From Planctomycetaceae bacterium (lineage in GTDB: Bacteria > Planctomycetota > Planctomycetia > Planctomycetales > Planctomycetaceae), in the NCBI GenBank assembly GCA_003503535.1, contig DOCI01000031.1:31032-41785 (forward strand): a stretch of 10,754 nt of DNA, written 5' to 3'. Shown piece by piece: positions 4,559 through 10,754 of this stretch (the stretch's first letter is position 1; each line of letters begins with the position of its first letter). Below the pieces are notes generated by a model. It worked only from the letters and a program-made list of their open reading frames with translations. It had not been told where the DNA came from and searched no databases. Made by a program: the position numbers and the translations under genes.

Positions 4559-6310
4559 TTATGGAGGCGATCTACCACTAATCATTTCAGAAAAAGTGGT
4601 TTTTGATTGAAAAGGATTTTTTACCCATTCATAACCATATAGATATTGTACTGTTGTGTTTCTTTTTTTGTTTAGGTATCTCCATCTGCCATTCCCAGTA
4701 ACATTTCCTACCTTCTTTGTACGATACTTTTGAGGATAATTCCCACCTTTCTTCCACCTCCAGCATTTCCCTGCCTTATGTTCTCGATCATAAATATTAA
4801 CAATCCCTGTTGAATTAAAGTGTTCTCGTGTAACTCTAAAAAAGTCCTGATTCCAAGAAGGTGCGGAATAAGTGCATGAATCGAACCTATTCCAGTTTTC
4901 TTTAAAAAATGAGGTAGCAAGACCATCATTGTCATCTGGAGTTTGTTGCCAGAGATTGAGCAATTGGAAGAAATGAACAACAAATTCCATTGGGACATGG
5001 AATTTATTCTCCCCACAAGTCTGTGTCAGAAAATCCAAAACTCGCTTATCTTGCAGCGATCCTTTAATCCCTTTTGGGAAATGCTTATTTACCCATCGAA
5101 TCAAACCGTGATTAAGATTGCATTCTGTTGAAGAACGTAATTTCTTTGGATCAAATGAAGCTGAAATAAATTTGAGAACATTACTGACTCGTCTGCTCCG
5201 TTCTGATTCACCATCTTCCCAAGCTCCAGAATAGAGACCATTCTGATTTAAGTAGGAAATTCCTTCTTTGACTGAAGGTTCACGGCGATACTCTTTATAA
5301 AACGAGCGGAAGAAGGGAAGAAGTACCTTTCGGGTCCGTTCAAATGCGTCAGGCTCTTCGGGATGCCAGTCTTCCACCTTATAAGAAAAGGTAGAGATTA
5401 GGTTCTCAGGCTCTGGCTGAAAAACTGGTTTTTTAATTTGTGGCTTAACTATTGTCGCCTCTAAATTTAATTCCTGCTTTGAAAATTCAAGGTGAGCATA
5501 TTCACCGAGTAGTTCTTCTTGTTCGGACCATTGCTGTTCAATTCCAGCTTTGATTACTTTTGTTTTTCTGATCACCTCAGGAGAAAGCTGCCCTTCAATT
5601 CTATTTACATTTCCTTGTAGTTGCAGTGAATTGATTGGTTTACAATTCTCGAATTCTGCAAGCCTTTCCCAAGACCACCAATCTGAGCGACATGGCAATT
5701 GAGCCAGTGAACCTGATTTATCAGAGGTCACAGACCCTTTTACTTCAACATCAAGAATTATTTCATTTGTAAGGAATAAGTTTCGCAGCATTGTTTGAAA
5801 ACTGGTTATTAATTTGTTGATCTCTTCAATAGTATAATAATTAACCTTTAGATAGACATGATGACCCCGTTCAGAAGGAACATGGAGCCCAGTAGGAAAA
5901 TGTTGTGTTATTAAATTTATGGCTCTAGATTGTTCCTCTTTTCGTACCTTTTGCCACTTTTTATGCCAATCAATATCAACCATTAATAATGAGCGACCAT
6001 GCTGATTGCTGCTGTAATAATGCTTGGTTCCACCAAGATGCTGATCAATTCTCCAAGGTGACATCGTCTTGCAGAAAAAATCTCGTTTGGGGTCAAACGG
6101 ACCATACTTGTACCGATTACTGCCTCGTGGATAATTCAACTTGGGGCGTTTCTCACCAGTTTCCCGCAGGCGACGGTATTCACTGAAGAGTCTTTTGGTC
6201 TCCTTAGTAATAAGGTGACAAATTCCATTTTCACCTTTAATTCCGCAATCAGACGTGTTGATCCAAGGCTTAAACGCTTTGAAAGTTGCTTTGGCGAGTG
6301 GTGAGATCAT
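4559..6310 (-). CDS. Putative replication protein with archaeo-eukaryotic primase-like (AEP/PrimPol) domain (583 aa)
   Basis: Probably the replication initiator or primase of the left block. The motifs that suggest an AEP-type catalytic core occur in the right order: VDID at 111-114 (DxD, metal binding), PSERGHHVYL at 145-154 (sxH-like motif with H150/H151), LDVEVKG at 186-192 (third acidic motif, D187), and GSLAQLP at 200-206. The pattern DIDxH ... PSxxGxHxYL ... VEVKG ... LAxLP is one I recall from uncharacterised Rep-like proteins in PVC genomes. Residues 207-583 hold no helicase Walker motifs, so any helicase is separate; about 310-440 is helical and about 500-565 is basic and aromatic, plausible for DNA binding. 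The ATG overlaps the stop of the 66-aa gene (ATGA) with GGAGG 6-7 nt upstream, showing translational coupling. Function is inferred from motifs, not proven. Confidence 0.75.
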   Translation of the reverse strand: MISPLAKATFKAFKPWINTSDCGIKGENGICHLITKETKRLFSEYRRLRETGEKRPKLNYPRGSNRYKYGPFDPKRDFFCKTMSPWRIDQHLGGTKHYYSSNQHGRSLLMVDIDWHKKWQKVRKEEQSRAINLITQHFPTGLHVPSERGHHVYLKVNYYTIEEINKLITSFQTMLRNLFLTNEIILDVEVKGSVTSDKSGSLAQLPCRSDWWSWERLAEFENCKPINSLQLQGNVNRIEGQLSPEVIRKTKVIKAGIEQQWSEQEELLGEYAHLEFSKQELNLEATIVKPQIKKPVFQPEPENLISTFSYKVEDWHPEEPDAFERTRKVLLPFFRSFYKEYRREPSVKEGISYLNQNGLYSGAWEDGESERSRRVSNVLKFISASFDPKKLRSSTECNLNHGLIRWVNKHFPKGIKGSLQDKRVLDFLTQTCGENKFHVPMEFVVHFFQLLNLWQQTPDDNDGLATSFFKENWNRFDSCTYSAPSWNQDFFRVTREHFNSTGIVNIYDREHKAGKCWRWKKGGNYPQKYRTKKVGNVTGNGRWRYLNKKRNTTVQYLYGYEWVKNPFQSKTTFSEMISGRSPP

Positions 6311-6507
6311 TTAGATTCCTCCTCGCAGATCCCATTCAGCAATGTGAGGATCAGACCAGATATTAAATTTCCAGTGATCCATGCGACAGCATCGCCATCA
6401 TTATTAAGTATTCGGTAATTTACACCGTCCTCCGATTCTGAGACGAAGGGGCCATTTAATATATCTTTAATTTTTTCCATATCTGTAGATATTCCTGACA
6501 TTTTCAT
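6307..6507 (-). CDS. Small hypothetical protein coupled to the Rep-like gene (66 aa)
   Basis: Not recognised. The N-terminal half is acidic and hydrophilic; residues about 40-59 (AVAWITGNLISGLILTLLNG) are hydrophobic and could be a membrane or packing helix. The stop overlaps the start of the Rep-like gene by 4 nt, so it heads that operon. The start is uncertain: ATGs occur at residues 1, 3 and 10, none with a good ribosome site. Behind a sigma70 promoter and a structured leader, a small protein in this position is often a copy-number or translation-coupling peptide of a rep gene; that is inference from layout. Confidence 0.65.
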   Translation of the reverse strand: MKMSGISTDMEKIKDILNGPFVSESEDGVNYRILNNDGDAVAWITGNLISGLILTLLNGICEEESK

Positions 6508-6513
6508 TCTTAT

Positions 6514-6598
6514 GCGAAATAATAGAGTATTCGCAGAAAAATATTTAAATAGCGATCAGAATAATTTCTGATACATGTGAGAGACCGTCTAGGACGGT
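6514..6598. repeat. Three successive inverted repeats in the Rep operon leader
   Basis: ACCGTC/GACGGT (6584-6589, 6593-6598; 3-nt loop), ATCAGAA/TTCTGAT (6555-6561, 6666-style spacing not involved: second arm 6566-6572; 4-nt loop) and GCGAA/TTCGC (arms near 6514-6518 and 6530-6534) follow one another between the promoter and the first start codon. The first two are perfect. They could be operators or RNA hairpins controlling rep expression. Confidence 0.6.
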
Positions 6599-6630
6599 AC
6601 CAGTTATGAAAGTTTTGTCAGGTTGGTTCT

Positions 6631-6658
6631 ATTGTAACAAAATAAAGATAACGGTCAA
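6631..6658 (-). promoter_or_regulatory. Sigma70-type promoter of the 66-aa/Rep operon
   Basis: Minus strand TTGACC (6653-6658), 16-nt spacer, TACAAT (6631-6636): five of six consensus bases at both boxes. Transcription would start about 115 nt before the ATG at 6507 and run through the three inverted repeats. The 27-bp element is not clearly present here. Confidence 0.65.
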
Positions 6659-6688
6659 AATAAATTTACGGAATCTAATTTACAAATA

Positions 6689-6964
6689 ATGCATTTCAAA
6701 GATGTCGAGTTCAACTACTTTCAGACTCGACAATTGGAGAGCTTCTTCACCGCTCAAAATGCTGATGTCGCCATGATACAATTTGGTGTCTGATCTAGCT
6801 CAACCTCTCAAGGATGCGCCGAGTATTTTGGGGTGAAGTGTGCCAAGCGTAAGAACAATCTGACGCTTGATCTCGAAGCCGAAAGCAAAGAAAAGCTGCT
6901 GCATAAACTCTCCTGTTATGCAGCAAAGTACGATGTGACTCGTATCGTGGTTGATTTCAGTTAG
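6689..6964 (+). pseudogene. Broken + strand gene ending at the terminator
   Basis: One frame reads from ATG 6689 to TAG 6964 (91 codons) interrupted by a single TGA at 6791-6793. The part after it ([25 protein letters not shown]..., ending TRIVVDFS) looks like genuine protein, and a strong terminator starts 12 nt after the stop, as for a real + strand gene. A neighbouring frame between 6795 and 6833 ([15 protein letters not shown]) also looks coding and meets the main frame at a GGGG run, so frameshift decay is another reading. No ribosome site precedes the ATG, and the family is not recognised. A functional split into two short ORFs is possible but less likely. Confidence 0.4.
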
Positions 6965-6976
6965 TCTTTTATCAAG

Positions 6977-7015
6977 AAAAAAAGCCCCACTGTCAAAAGC
7001 AGTGGGGCTTTTTTT
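6977..7015. terminator. Strong bidirectional rho-independent terminator
   Basis: GCCCCACTG (6984-6992) pairs with CAGTGGGGC (7000-7008) around a 7-nt loop, flanked by seven A and seven T. It lies between the + strand remnant and the minus-strand zinc-ribbon gene at 7046 and serves both directions. Confidence 0.95.
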
Positions 7016-7045
7016 GTAAATGACTGTCTGCACTTGGGGTGATTG

Positions 7046-7558
7046 CTAGAAGACTATTCCTTCGTGTTGTTCTGCGCATGAGTGACAGACAATGCCGTCA
7101 AATACATCCTCTATTATCCACTCGGGAGTATTGGACTCCTGACAGTATTTGCAGGTTCTATATTTCGACTTGCGGTTTTTGCATTTTCTCTGAATCAATC
7201 GTCGTACTTCTTTGAGAATCTGTTCCATCGTTTTATCGTGACAATCAACGGTGGCTGTGTTGATGGGCCTTACAACGGGAGTGTGTGGTCCATTCCATCG
7301 AACACTGAACTCAGAGACTTTGATTTCCAGTAAGCCCTGATCGACGATGACCTCACCCGGATCGCCCCCAACAAGGGCTGACCGATACTCATTGAGATCA
7401 TCTTGATCTCCAACCATTTGCTGATTGACAGGCTCGGGCATGAGCCGTCGTATTTCTTCATCGAGATTACCAAGGTGATTATTCTCAAGTTCTTTTACAA
7501 TTTCATTCAGGTCAAGACGGCTGTGTCTGGATACACTCGCCAACCTTTCCAGTCGCAC
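7046..7558 (-). CDS. Hypothetical protein with a C-terminal zinc ribbon (170 aa)
   Basis: Function unknown. The C-terminus has CKYC (136-139) and CHSC (158-161) about 20 residues apart, a CxxC...CxxC zinc ribbon. The middle (about 66-105) is beta-like and resembles no family I can name; residues 108-133 form a basic helix ending in KCKNRKSKYR. The start is uncertain: the GTG at 7558 would overlap the upstream gene by 52 bp and has no ribosome site. The true start may lie nearer that gene's stop at 7507, where no in-frame ATG exists before residue 40. The pair is probably one transcript ending at the 6977-7015 terminator. Confidence 0.75.
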   Translation of the reverse strand: MRLERLASVSRHSRLDLNEIVKELENNHLGNLDEEIRRLMPEPVNQQMVGDQDDLNEYRSALVGGDPGEVIVDQGLLEIKVSEFSVRWNGPHTPVVRPINTATVDCHDKTMEQILKEVRRLIQRKCKNRKSKYRTCKYCQESNTPEWIIEDVFDGIVCHSCAEQHEGIVF

Positions 7559-7767
7559 TGACTACAGGCCCAATCGGGATTAGTCTCTATTATGCAACAG
7601 CCACCGAGTACGACTCGTCCTTCATCAATCTTTGATCGCATTTCATCGTCCATCATGGGAAACCCATACAGGATGCTACCGACAGGTTTGGATCGACACT
7701 GAGGGCATCTTGCAGGTTTTCTTTTGAAGTGCGTTTTTACTGAAGCAGGATCAGATTCGGATGTCAT
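7507..7767 (-). CDS. Small zinc-ribbon protein of a widespread uncharacterised family (86 aa)
   Basis: The pattern CPQC (21-24), YGFP (34-37), GRVVLGGC (50-57) and WACSQCDWKGW (66-76) matches a common bacterial family of about 80-90 residues that I recall as CPxCG...YGxP...GxxxLGGC...PxWxCxxC; no function is established. Two CxxC pairs plus the GGC cysteine suggest one bound zinc. It starts at ATG 7767 without a clear ribosome site and overlaps the next gene by up to 52 bp, so the two are probably co-expressed. A 5-bp inverted repeat with TTAG at its centre (7787-7800) lies 20 bp upstream and may be an operator. Confidence 0.8.
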   Translation of the reverse strand: MTSESDPASVKTHFKRKPARCPQCRSKPVGSILYGFPMMDDEMRSKIDEGRVVLGGCCIIETNPDWACSQCDWKGWRVYPDTAVLT

Positions 7768-7786
7768 GGAACGATCTTTCAGCCTG

Positions 7787-7800
7787 AGTGTTTAGACACT
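7787..7800. promoter_or_regulatory. Small inverted repeat before the zinc-ribbon pair
   Basis: AGTGT (7787-7791) and ACACT (7796-7800) flank TTAG. The minus strand reads GTCTAA, like the end of the 27-bp element, but the AACA and TGCC blocks are missing, so it is not counted as a copy. Confidence 0.3.
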
Positions 7801-7919
7801 TCTTCTAGCAAGTAATGGTATCAGGCTACTGGTTTCATGCATTTCAGGATCGTTTTTGGCCCAGTTGTTTGATGAGCTTCAGCTTGAAGCATCACCTCTA
7901 AATCAGAAAAATTCTAGGC

Positions 7920-7959
7920 AAAAGTGATACCACAAAAAATATGCATAAAAGTGATACCA
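7920..7959. repeat. Two 13-bp direct repeats, 27-bp period, beside the tRNA terminator
   Basis: AAAAGTGATACCA occurs at 7920-7932 and 7947-7959, separated by an AT-rich 14-nt spacer. The repeats could be arm-type integrase sites of an att region, or the multiple terminal repeats of an IS21-type element end, which I recall as having similar short repeated ends. No transposase is present. An 11-bp version recurs at 3853-3863. Confidence 0.6.
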
Positions 7960-7961
7960 AT

Positions 7962-8001
7962 AAAAAAACCTTGAAGCGTCGTAAAGTGTTACGCTTCAAG
8001 G
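7962..8001 (-). terminator. Rho-independent terminator of tRNA-Val
   Basis: CCTTGAAGCGT (7969-7979) pairs perfectly over 11 bp with ACGCTTCAAGG (7991-8001). On the minus strand it is followed by seven T (7962-7968). It lies 9 nt past the tRNA 3' end. Confidence 0.9.
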
Positions 8002-8008
8002 CTTTAGT

Positions 8009-8084
<76 letters not shown>

Positions 8085-8112
8085 GGAGGGAATCGCGGTG
8101 CGATTGAGTGAA

Positions 8113-8141
8113 AAGTTACTTGGAATTGGTGGACTCGTCAA
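8113..8141 (-). promoter_or_regulatory. Probable promoter of tRNA-Val
   Basis: Minus strand TTGACG (8136-8141), 17-nt spacer, TAACTT (8113-8118), 28 nt before the tRNA 5' end. The -35 box is strong, the -10 box weak. Confidence 0.5.
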
Positions 8142-8526
8142 GAATGGAGACAAAAAACGTAACGTTCTGGTTCAATTTCCTTTTGATTTGTCATTGCAAT
8201 CAATTTAATTACTCCTGTTTCCCTTAATAATTGGTGCTATTGATTATTTATATTCAGAGATGGCCGTCTCAAAGTTTTTCGTGTCAGTCTCATTCAGAGG
8301 ATAATCAGTTTGACTGAAACGCGTCCAGGCATTACGAATGCAGGCGTTTTCACTTCGCCAGCCGCTGCAGTAAATGTAAACTTAACCTAAACAATCGATT
8401 GATCGTTGATGTCAGCCTTGATTTCAAGGGGGCAATGTCCGATAACCACTGCTGATCTGTTTTGCAGAGTTGGGTAGTTGAGATTGCCCATTTGCGTTGA
8501 AATTAATGTTGCCGTGGAATTTTCTG
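8142..8526. other. Intergenic region between tRNA-Val and trpA
   Basis: No gene supported on either strand. A possible trpA promoter is TTGACT (8310-8315), 17 nt, TACGAA (8333-8338), weak at -10. No trp leader peptide with tandem Trp codons, attenuator or T-box was seen. Confidence 0.35.
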
Positions 8527-9351
8527 ATGACACAGACCTGCTCTCGAATTGAAGCTGTTTTTCGTGAACGTGGCCCGAAAGGGCAGTTGGCGTTCATGCC
8601 GTTTATTGCAGCCGGGGATCCCGATTTGCCCAGAACGGCTGATTTGCTCAAAGCTCTGGCAGGAGCTGGTGCGGACTTGATTGAGCTCGGTTTTCCCTAC
8701 AGCGATCCAATTGCCGATGGCCCGGTCATCCAAGCCTCCTATACGCGGGCCCTGGCTCAGAAAACGACCGTGGATGGCATATTCGAGATGGTCGGCTCTC
8801 TGAAAGAGGAATCGATGCCGCCGCTGGTGGCGATGGTTTCCTATGCCATCATTTTTCGGCATGGAACGGATCGCTTCATTGAGCAAGCTTCTCAGGCTGG
8901 CTTCAGTGGATTTATTGTGCCCGATTTACCTTCTGAAGAGGCGAGTGAACTGGCTCCTCAGATGCAGGCAGCCGGCTTGGATTTGATTCAACTGCTGGCC
9001 CCGACAACGACTGCTCAACGAACAGAATCCATCGTGGCTCATTCCAGTGGATTCATTTACTGCATCGCTGTTTCCGGAACGACCGGAGAACGTGATCAGG
9101 TGGCGGGTGAATTGATTGAGCAACTCAAGAGTCTGAAACAGAAGACGAAGACTCCGCTGGCGGTTGGGTTTGGGATCGGCAAGCCGGAGCATCTTGATCC
9201 TCTGCGTGGTGTCGCTGATGGGGCGATTGTCGGCTCGGCGATCGTGAAGCATCTTCAGCTGTTGTCTGATGGTGGGAAGAGCTTTGAAGAGACTCTTCAG
9301 GAGATTGAAGCCTTCGCCCGCAGCATGGCTGAGGCGGCTCATCGGGAGTAG
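8527..9351 (+). CDS. trpA: Tryptophan synthase alpha subunit
   Basis: Cleaves indole-3-glycerol phosphate to indole and glyceraldehyde 3-phosphate in the cytoplasm, passing indole through a tunnel to TrpB. With ATG 8527 the protein has 274 residues, close to the usual length. Visible TrpA signatures: AAGDPD at 28-33, [15 protein letters not shown] at 52-66 with E53 and D64 matching the catalytic Glu49 and Asp60 of the Salmonella enzyme, VPDLP at 131-135, the SGTTGER loop at 183-189, GFGIGKPEH at 214-222 and the phosphate-binding GAIVGSAIV at 232-240. An in-frame ATG at 8506 or TTG at 8497 would add 7 or 10 residues, but TrpA usually begins just before the SRI helix and there is no strong ribosome site to decide. 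trpB is not adjacent; scattered trp genes are common outside the classical operons. Confidence 0.97.
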   Translation: MTQTCSRIEAVFRERGPKGQLAFMPFIAAGDPDLPRTADLLKALAGAGADLIELGFPYSDPIADGPVIQASYTRALAQKTTVDGIFEMVGSLKEESMPPLVAMVSYAIIFRHGTDRFIEQASQAGFSGFIVPDLPSEEASELAPQMQAAGLDLIQLLAPTTTAQRTESIVAHSSGFIYCIAVSGTTGERDQVAGELIEQLKSLKQKTKTPLAVGFGIGKPEHLDPLRGVADGAIVGSAIVKHLQLLSDGGKSFEETLQEIEAFARSMAEAAHRE

Positions 9352-9629
9352 ATTTTATCAACAATGGAAGTTGCGATCCCAGTCAGTATAAGGAATAAGG
9401 CACTTTCTCAAATCCAACATTGCGAGGCAGGAGCATCTCTCAGAATTAGCATAATCGATGTGATTGTTATCCTCAGAAAGTTGCGGTGCTGGCGATTTTG
9501 ACGTTCGTGGAGGTGACTTCATGCGAATTGCTGAGTGATTGCTGATTCATTCTTGCAATGTGAACCCACAGACTTTTAGATGTTAGCTTGCGAATACTGA
9601 TTCTGAGGTTGCCTGAAGGAGGCCTCAGG
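9352..9629. other. Intergenic region between trpA and the oxidoreductase
   Basis: No gene or clear terminator seen. A good ribosome site (GGAGGT at 9509-9514) precedes a five-codon ORF (ATG 9521 to TGA 9538), which is too short to claim. Confidence 0.3.
9616..9622 (+). promoter_or_regulatory. Ribosome site that fixes the oxidoreductase start
   Basis: AAGGAGG with 7-nt spacing to GTG 9630. It rules in the GTG over the upstream TTG at 9588. Confidence 0.7.
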
Positions 9630-10721
9630 GTGAACAATGGTCAAGAAAGATTACATAATTCCGTGAGCGATTCTCTCAAAATTGGACTGATTGGCGCAGG
9701 TCAAAACACCTGCCAAAAGCATATTCCCGGCTTACAGGCGATTCCCGGGGTGACGTTGCAAGCTGTGTGCAATTCGCGCGAGGAATCGACTCGCGATGTT
9801 GCGAACCAGTTTGGAATCCCGGAGCAGTTTTCCGACTGGAAAGACGTTGTGAATTCATCTGACGTCGATGCGATTGTGATCGGAACATGGCCAAACCTTC
9901 ACTGCGAAATCACCTGTGCTGCTCTCGAAGCGGGCAAGCATGTTCTGACAGAAGCCCGCATGGCGCGGAATCTTGATGAAGCAAAACAGATGCTTGACGC
10001 CTCTCGTCAACATGCGGAATTGACATCAATGGTGGTTCCCAGTCCATTCGGATTGAAGTTCGGTCCGTATATGGATTCACTGATCGAACGTCGCTTTCTG
10101 GGAGATTTGCGGGAAGTGGTTGTGATTGGTGCAGACGATACGCACTGGGATTTCTCCCAGCATTTGCATCCGCGACAAGATCGGGAATTGAGCGGTAATA
10201 ATGTTCTGCATCTCGGCATTCTGCATGAAACTCTCAGTCGCTGGGCGCCTGCGACAACACGCGTGATGGCTCAGGGAAAAATCTTTGAGACCGAACGTTC
10301 GCTGGAAAACTCTCCAGAGATGGCGAAAGTCACCGTACCCGACAGCCTGCATGTGATGACGCAACTCGAAGGGGGAGCCCGCGGTATTTATCACTTGAGT
10401 GGAATCTCTCTATTCGGACCGGGGCACCACATTCACCTGTACGGTACGGAAGGAACAATCAAATTACGGTTTGATTTGAAGTCGGGTCTGAAGGAGACGC
10501 TATTGTGTGGTCGGATTGGTGAAGATTCGATGACGCCCCTGGAACTGCCGGCAGAAAAGCTGGGAAAGTGGCAGGTCGAAGCCGACTTCATCGCGGCGAT
10601 TCGTGGAGAAAAGCCGGTCACTCTCAATAGTTTTGAAACGGCCATGGACTACATGAAATTCACCGAAGCGGTGCACCAGAGTTACACTCAAGGTGTTGCG
10701 GTCGAATTAGCATCGCTGTAG
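9630..10721 (+). CDS. Gfo/Idh/MocA-family NAD(P)-dependent oxidoreductase
   Basis: Probable sugar or polyol dehydrogenase acting in the cytoplasm; substrate unknown. The GTG at 9630 is chosen because AAGGAGG lies 7 nt before it, giving 363 residues, normal for the family; a TTG at 9588 would add 14 residues without a ribosome site. Residues 17-31 ([15 protein letters not shown]) are the Rossmann dinucleotide-binding loop and HVLTEARMA (104-112) replaces the usual EKP box, so the conserved lysine is missing. The C-terminal alpha/beta domain includes [18 protein letters not shown] in place of the common G.L.D.G.H..D motif and a typical HLYGTEGTI strand. Many planctomycetes carry large numbers of these genes. 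It lies 278 bp downstream of trpA, probably with its own promoter. Confidence 0.92.
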   Translation: MNNGQERLHNSVSDSLKIGLIGAGQNTCQKHIPGLQAIPGVTLQAVCNSREESTRDVANQFGIPEQFSDWKDVVNSSDVDAIVIGTWPNLHCEITCAALEAGKHVLTEARMARNLDEAKQMLDASRQHAELTSMVVPSPFGLKFGPYMDSLIERRFLGDLREVVVIGADDTHWDFSQHLHPRQDRELSGNNVLHLGILHETLSRWAPATTRVMAQGKIFETERSLENSPEMAKVTVPDSLHVMTQLEGGARGIYHLSGISLFGPGHHIHLYGTEGTIKLRFDLKSGLKETLLCGRIGEDSMTPLELPAEKLGKWQVEADFIAAIRGEKPVTLNSFETAMDYMKFTEAVHQSYTQGVAVELASL

Positions 10722-10754
10722 CAAATAAATACGGGTAGGACAGGCTTCCAGCCT

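Noticed and set aside
6572..6625. A possible seventh copy of the 27-bp element before the Rep operon
   Set aside because: The best alignment gives AACT, 11 nt, TACC, then CTAGA one base out of register. Too many invariant positions fail, and the operon already has a good sigma70 promoter.
6800..7033. 77-codon minus-strand frame
   Set aside because: It runs through the strong 6977-7015 terminator and opposes the better-supported + strand remnant.
7920..7959. CRISPR-like repeat pair
   Set aside because: Only two 13-bp units with a 14-nt AT-rich spacer; no array and no cas gene.
8142..8526. trp attenuator or T-box before trpA
   Set aside because: No tandem Trp codons, no T-box sequence and no terminator hairpin found.
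8503..9364. Several long minus-strand open frames opposite trpA
   Set aside because: They are shadows: trpA on the + strand has all family motifs, and the opposite frames resemble nothing and have no ribosome sites.
9509..9538. Five-codon ORF after a GGAGGT site
   Set aside because: Too short to claim; no repeated codons or attenuator nearby that would make it a leader peptide.
9676..10691. Minus-strand open frames opposite the oxidoreductase
   Set aside because: Shadows of a clear Gfo/Idh/MocA gene.

Overview
The window joins two kinds of DNA. The right part (about 8085-10754) looks like ordinary chromosome: trpA (tryptophan synthase alpha) and a Gfo/Idh/MocA-type oxidoreductase, both on the + strand. 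The left part (1 to about 8010) is visibly more AT-rich. It is a block of mostly minus-strand genes, nearly all hypothetical, including a ParB-like gene and a primase-like replication protein. The border is a tRNA-Val(GAC) gene on the minus strand whose 3' end faces the left block, the usual layout when an integrative element or prophage has entered a tRNA 3' end. No integrase and no second att copy are visible, so integration is an inference. The oxidoreductase type, the isolated trpA and the Rep-like protein suggest a planctomycete or another PVC bacterium, but this is recognition from memory and no marker gene proves it.

Layout: 1-420 (-) ParB-like protein cut by the window edge; 421-796 non-coding and AT-rich with inverted repeats; 797-988 (-) small hypothetical; 1040-1297 (-) doubtful ORF; 1294-2277 (-) protein with a DnaJ-type CxxCxGxG pair and a charged helix; 2578-2805 (+) small hypothetical; 2836-2866 bidirectional terminator; 2873-3838 (-) hypothetical with a basic C-terminus; 3839-4222 complex intergenic region with a possible 19-residue ORF and a 66-nt G-free tract; 4223-4459 (-) small hypothetical; 4559-6310 (-) primase/Rep-like protein, translationally coupled to a 66-aa gene (6307-6507) behind a good sigma70 promoter and a leader with three inverted repeats; 6689-6964 (+) broken gene; 6977-7015 bidirectional terminator; 7046-7558 and 7507-7767 (-) two overlapping zinc-ribbon genes; 7920-7959 paired 13-bp direct repeats; 7962-8001 tRNA terminator; 8011-8084 tRNA-Val; 8527-9351 trpA; 9630-10721 oxidoreductase.

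The most interesting signal is a 27-bp element, AACA-N11-TGCC-N5-TAA with fixed spacing, found six times in the left block. Five copies point leftward, four of them just before minus-strand genes, and the sixth points rightward before the only intact + strand gene there. It looks like a shared promoter or regulator site that makes the scattered small genes one regulon. The Rep operon has a different, classical promoter and its own hairpin-rich leader. The left block therefore reads as a self-regulated replicating or integrating element of an undescribed type.
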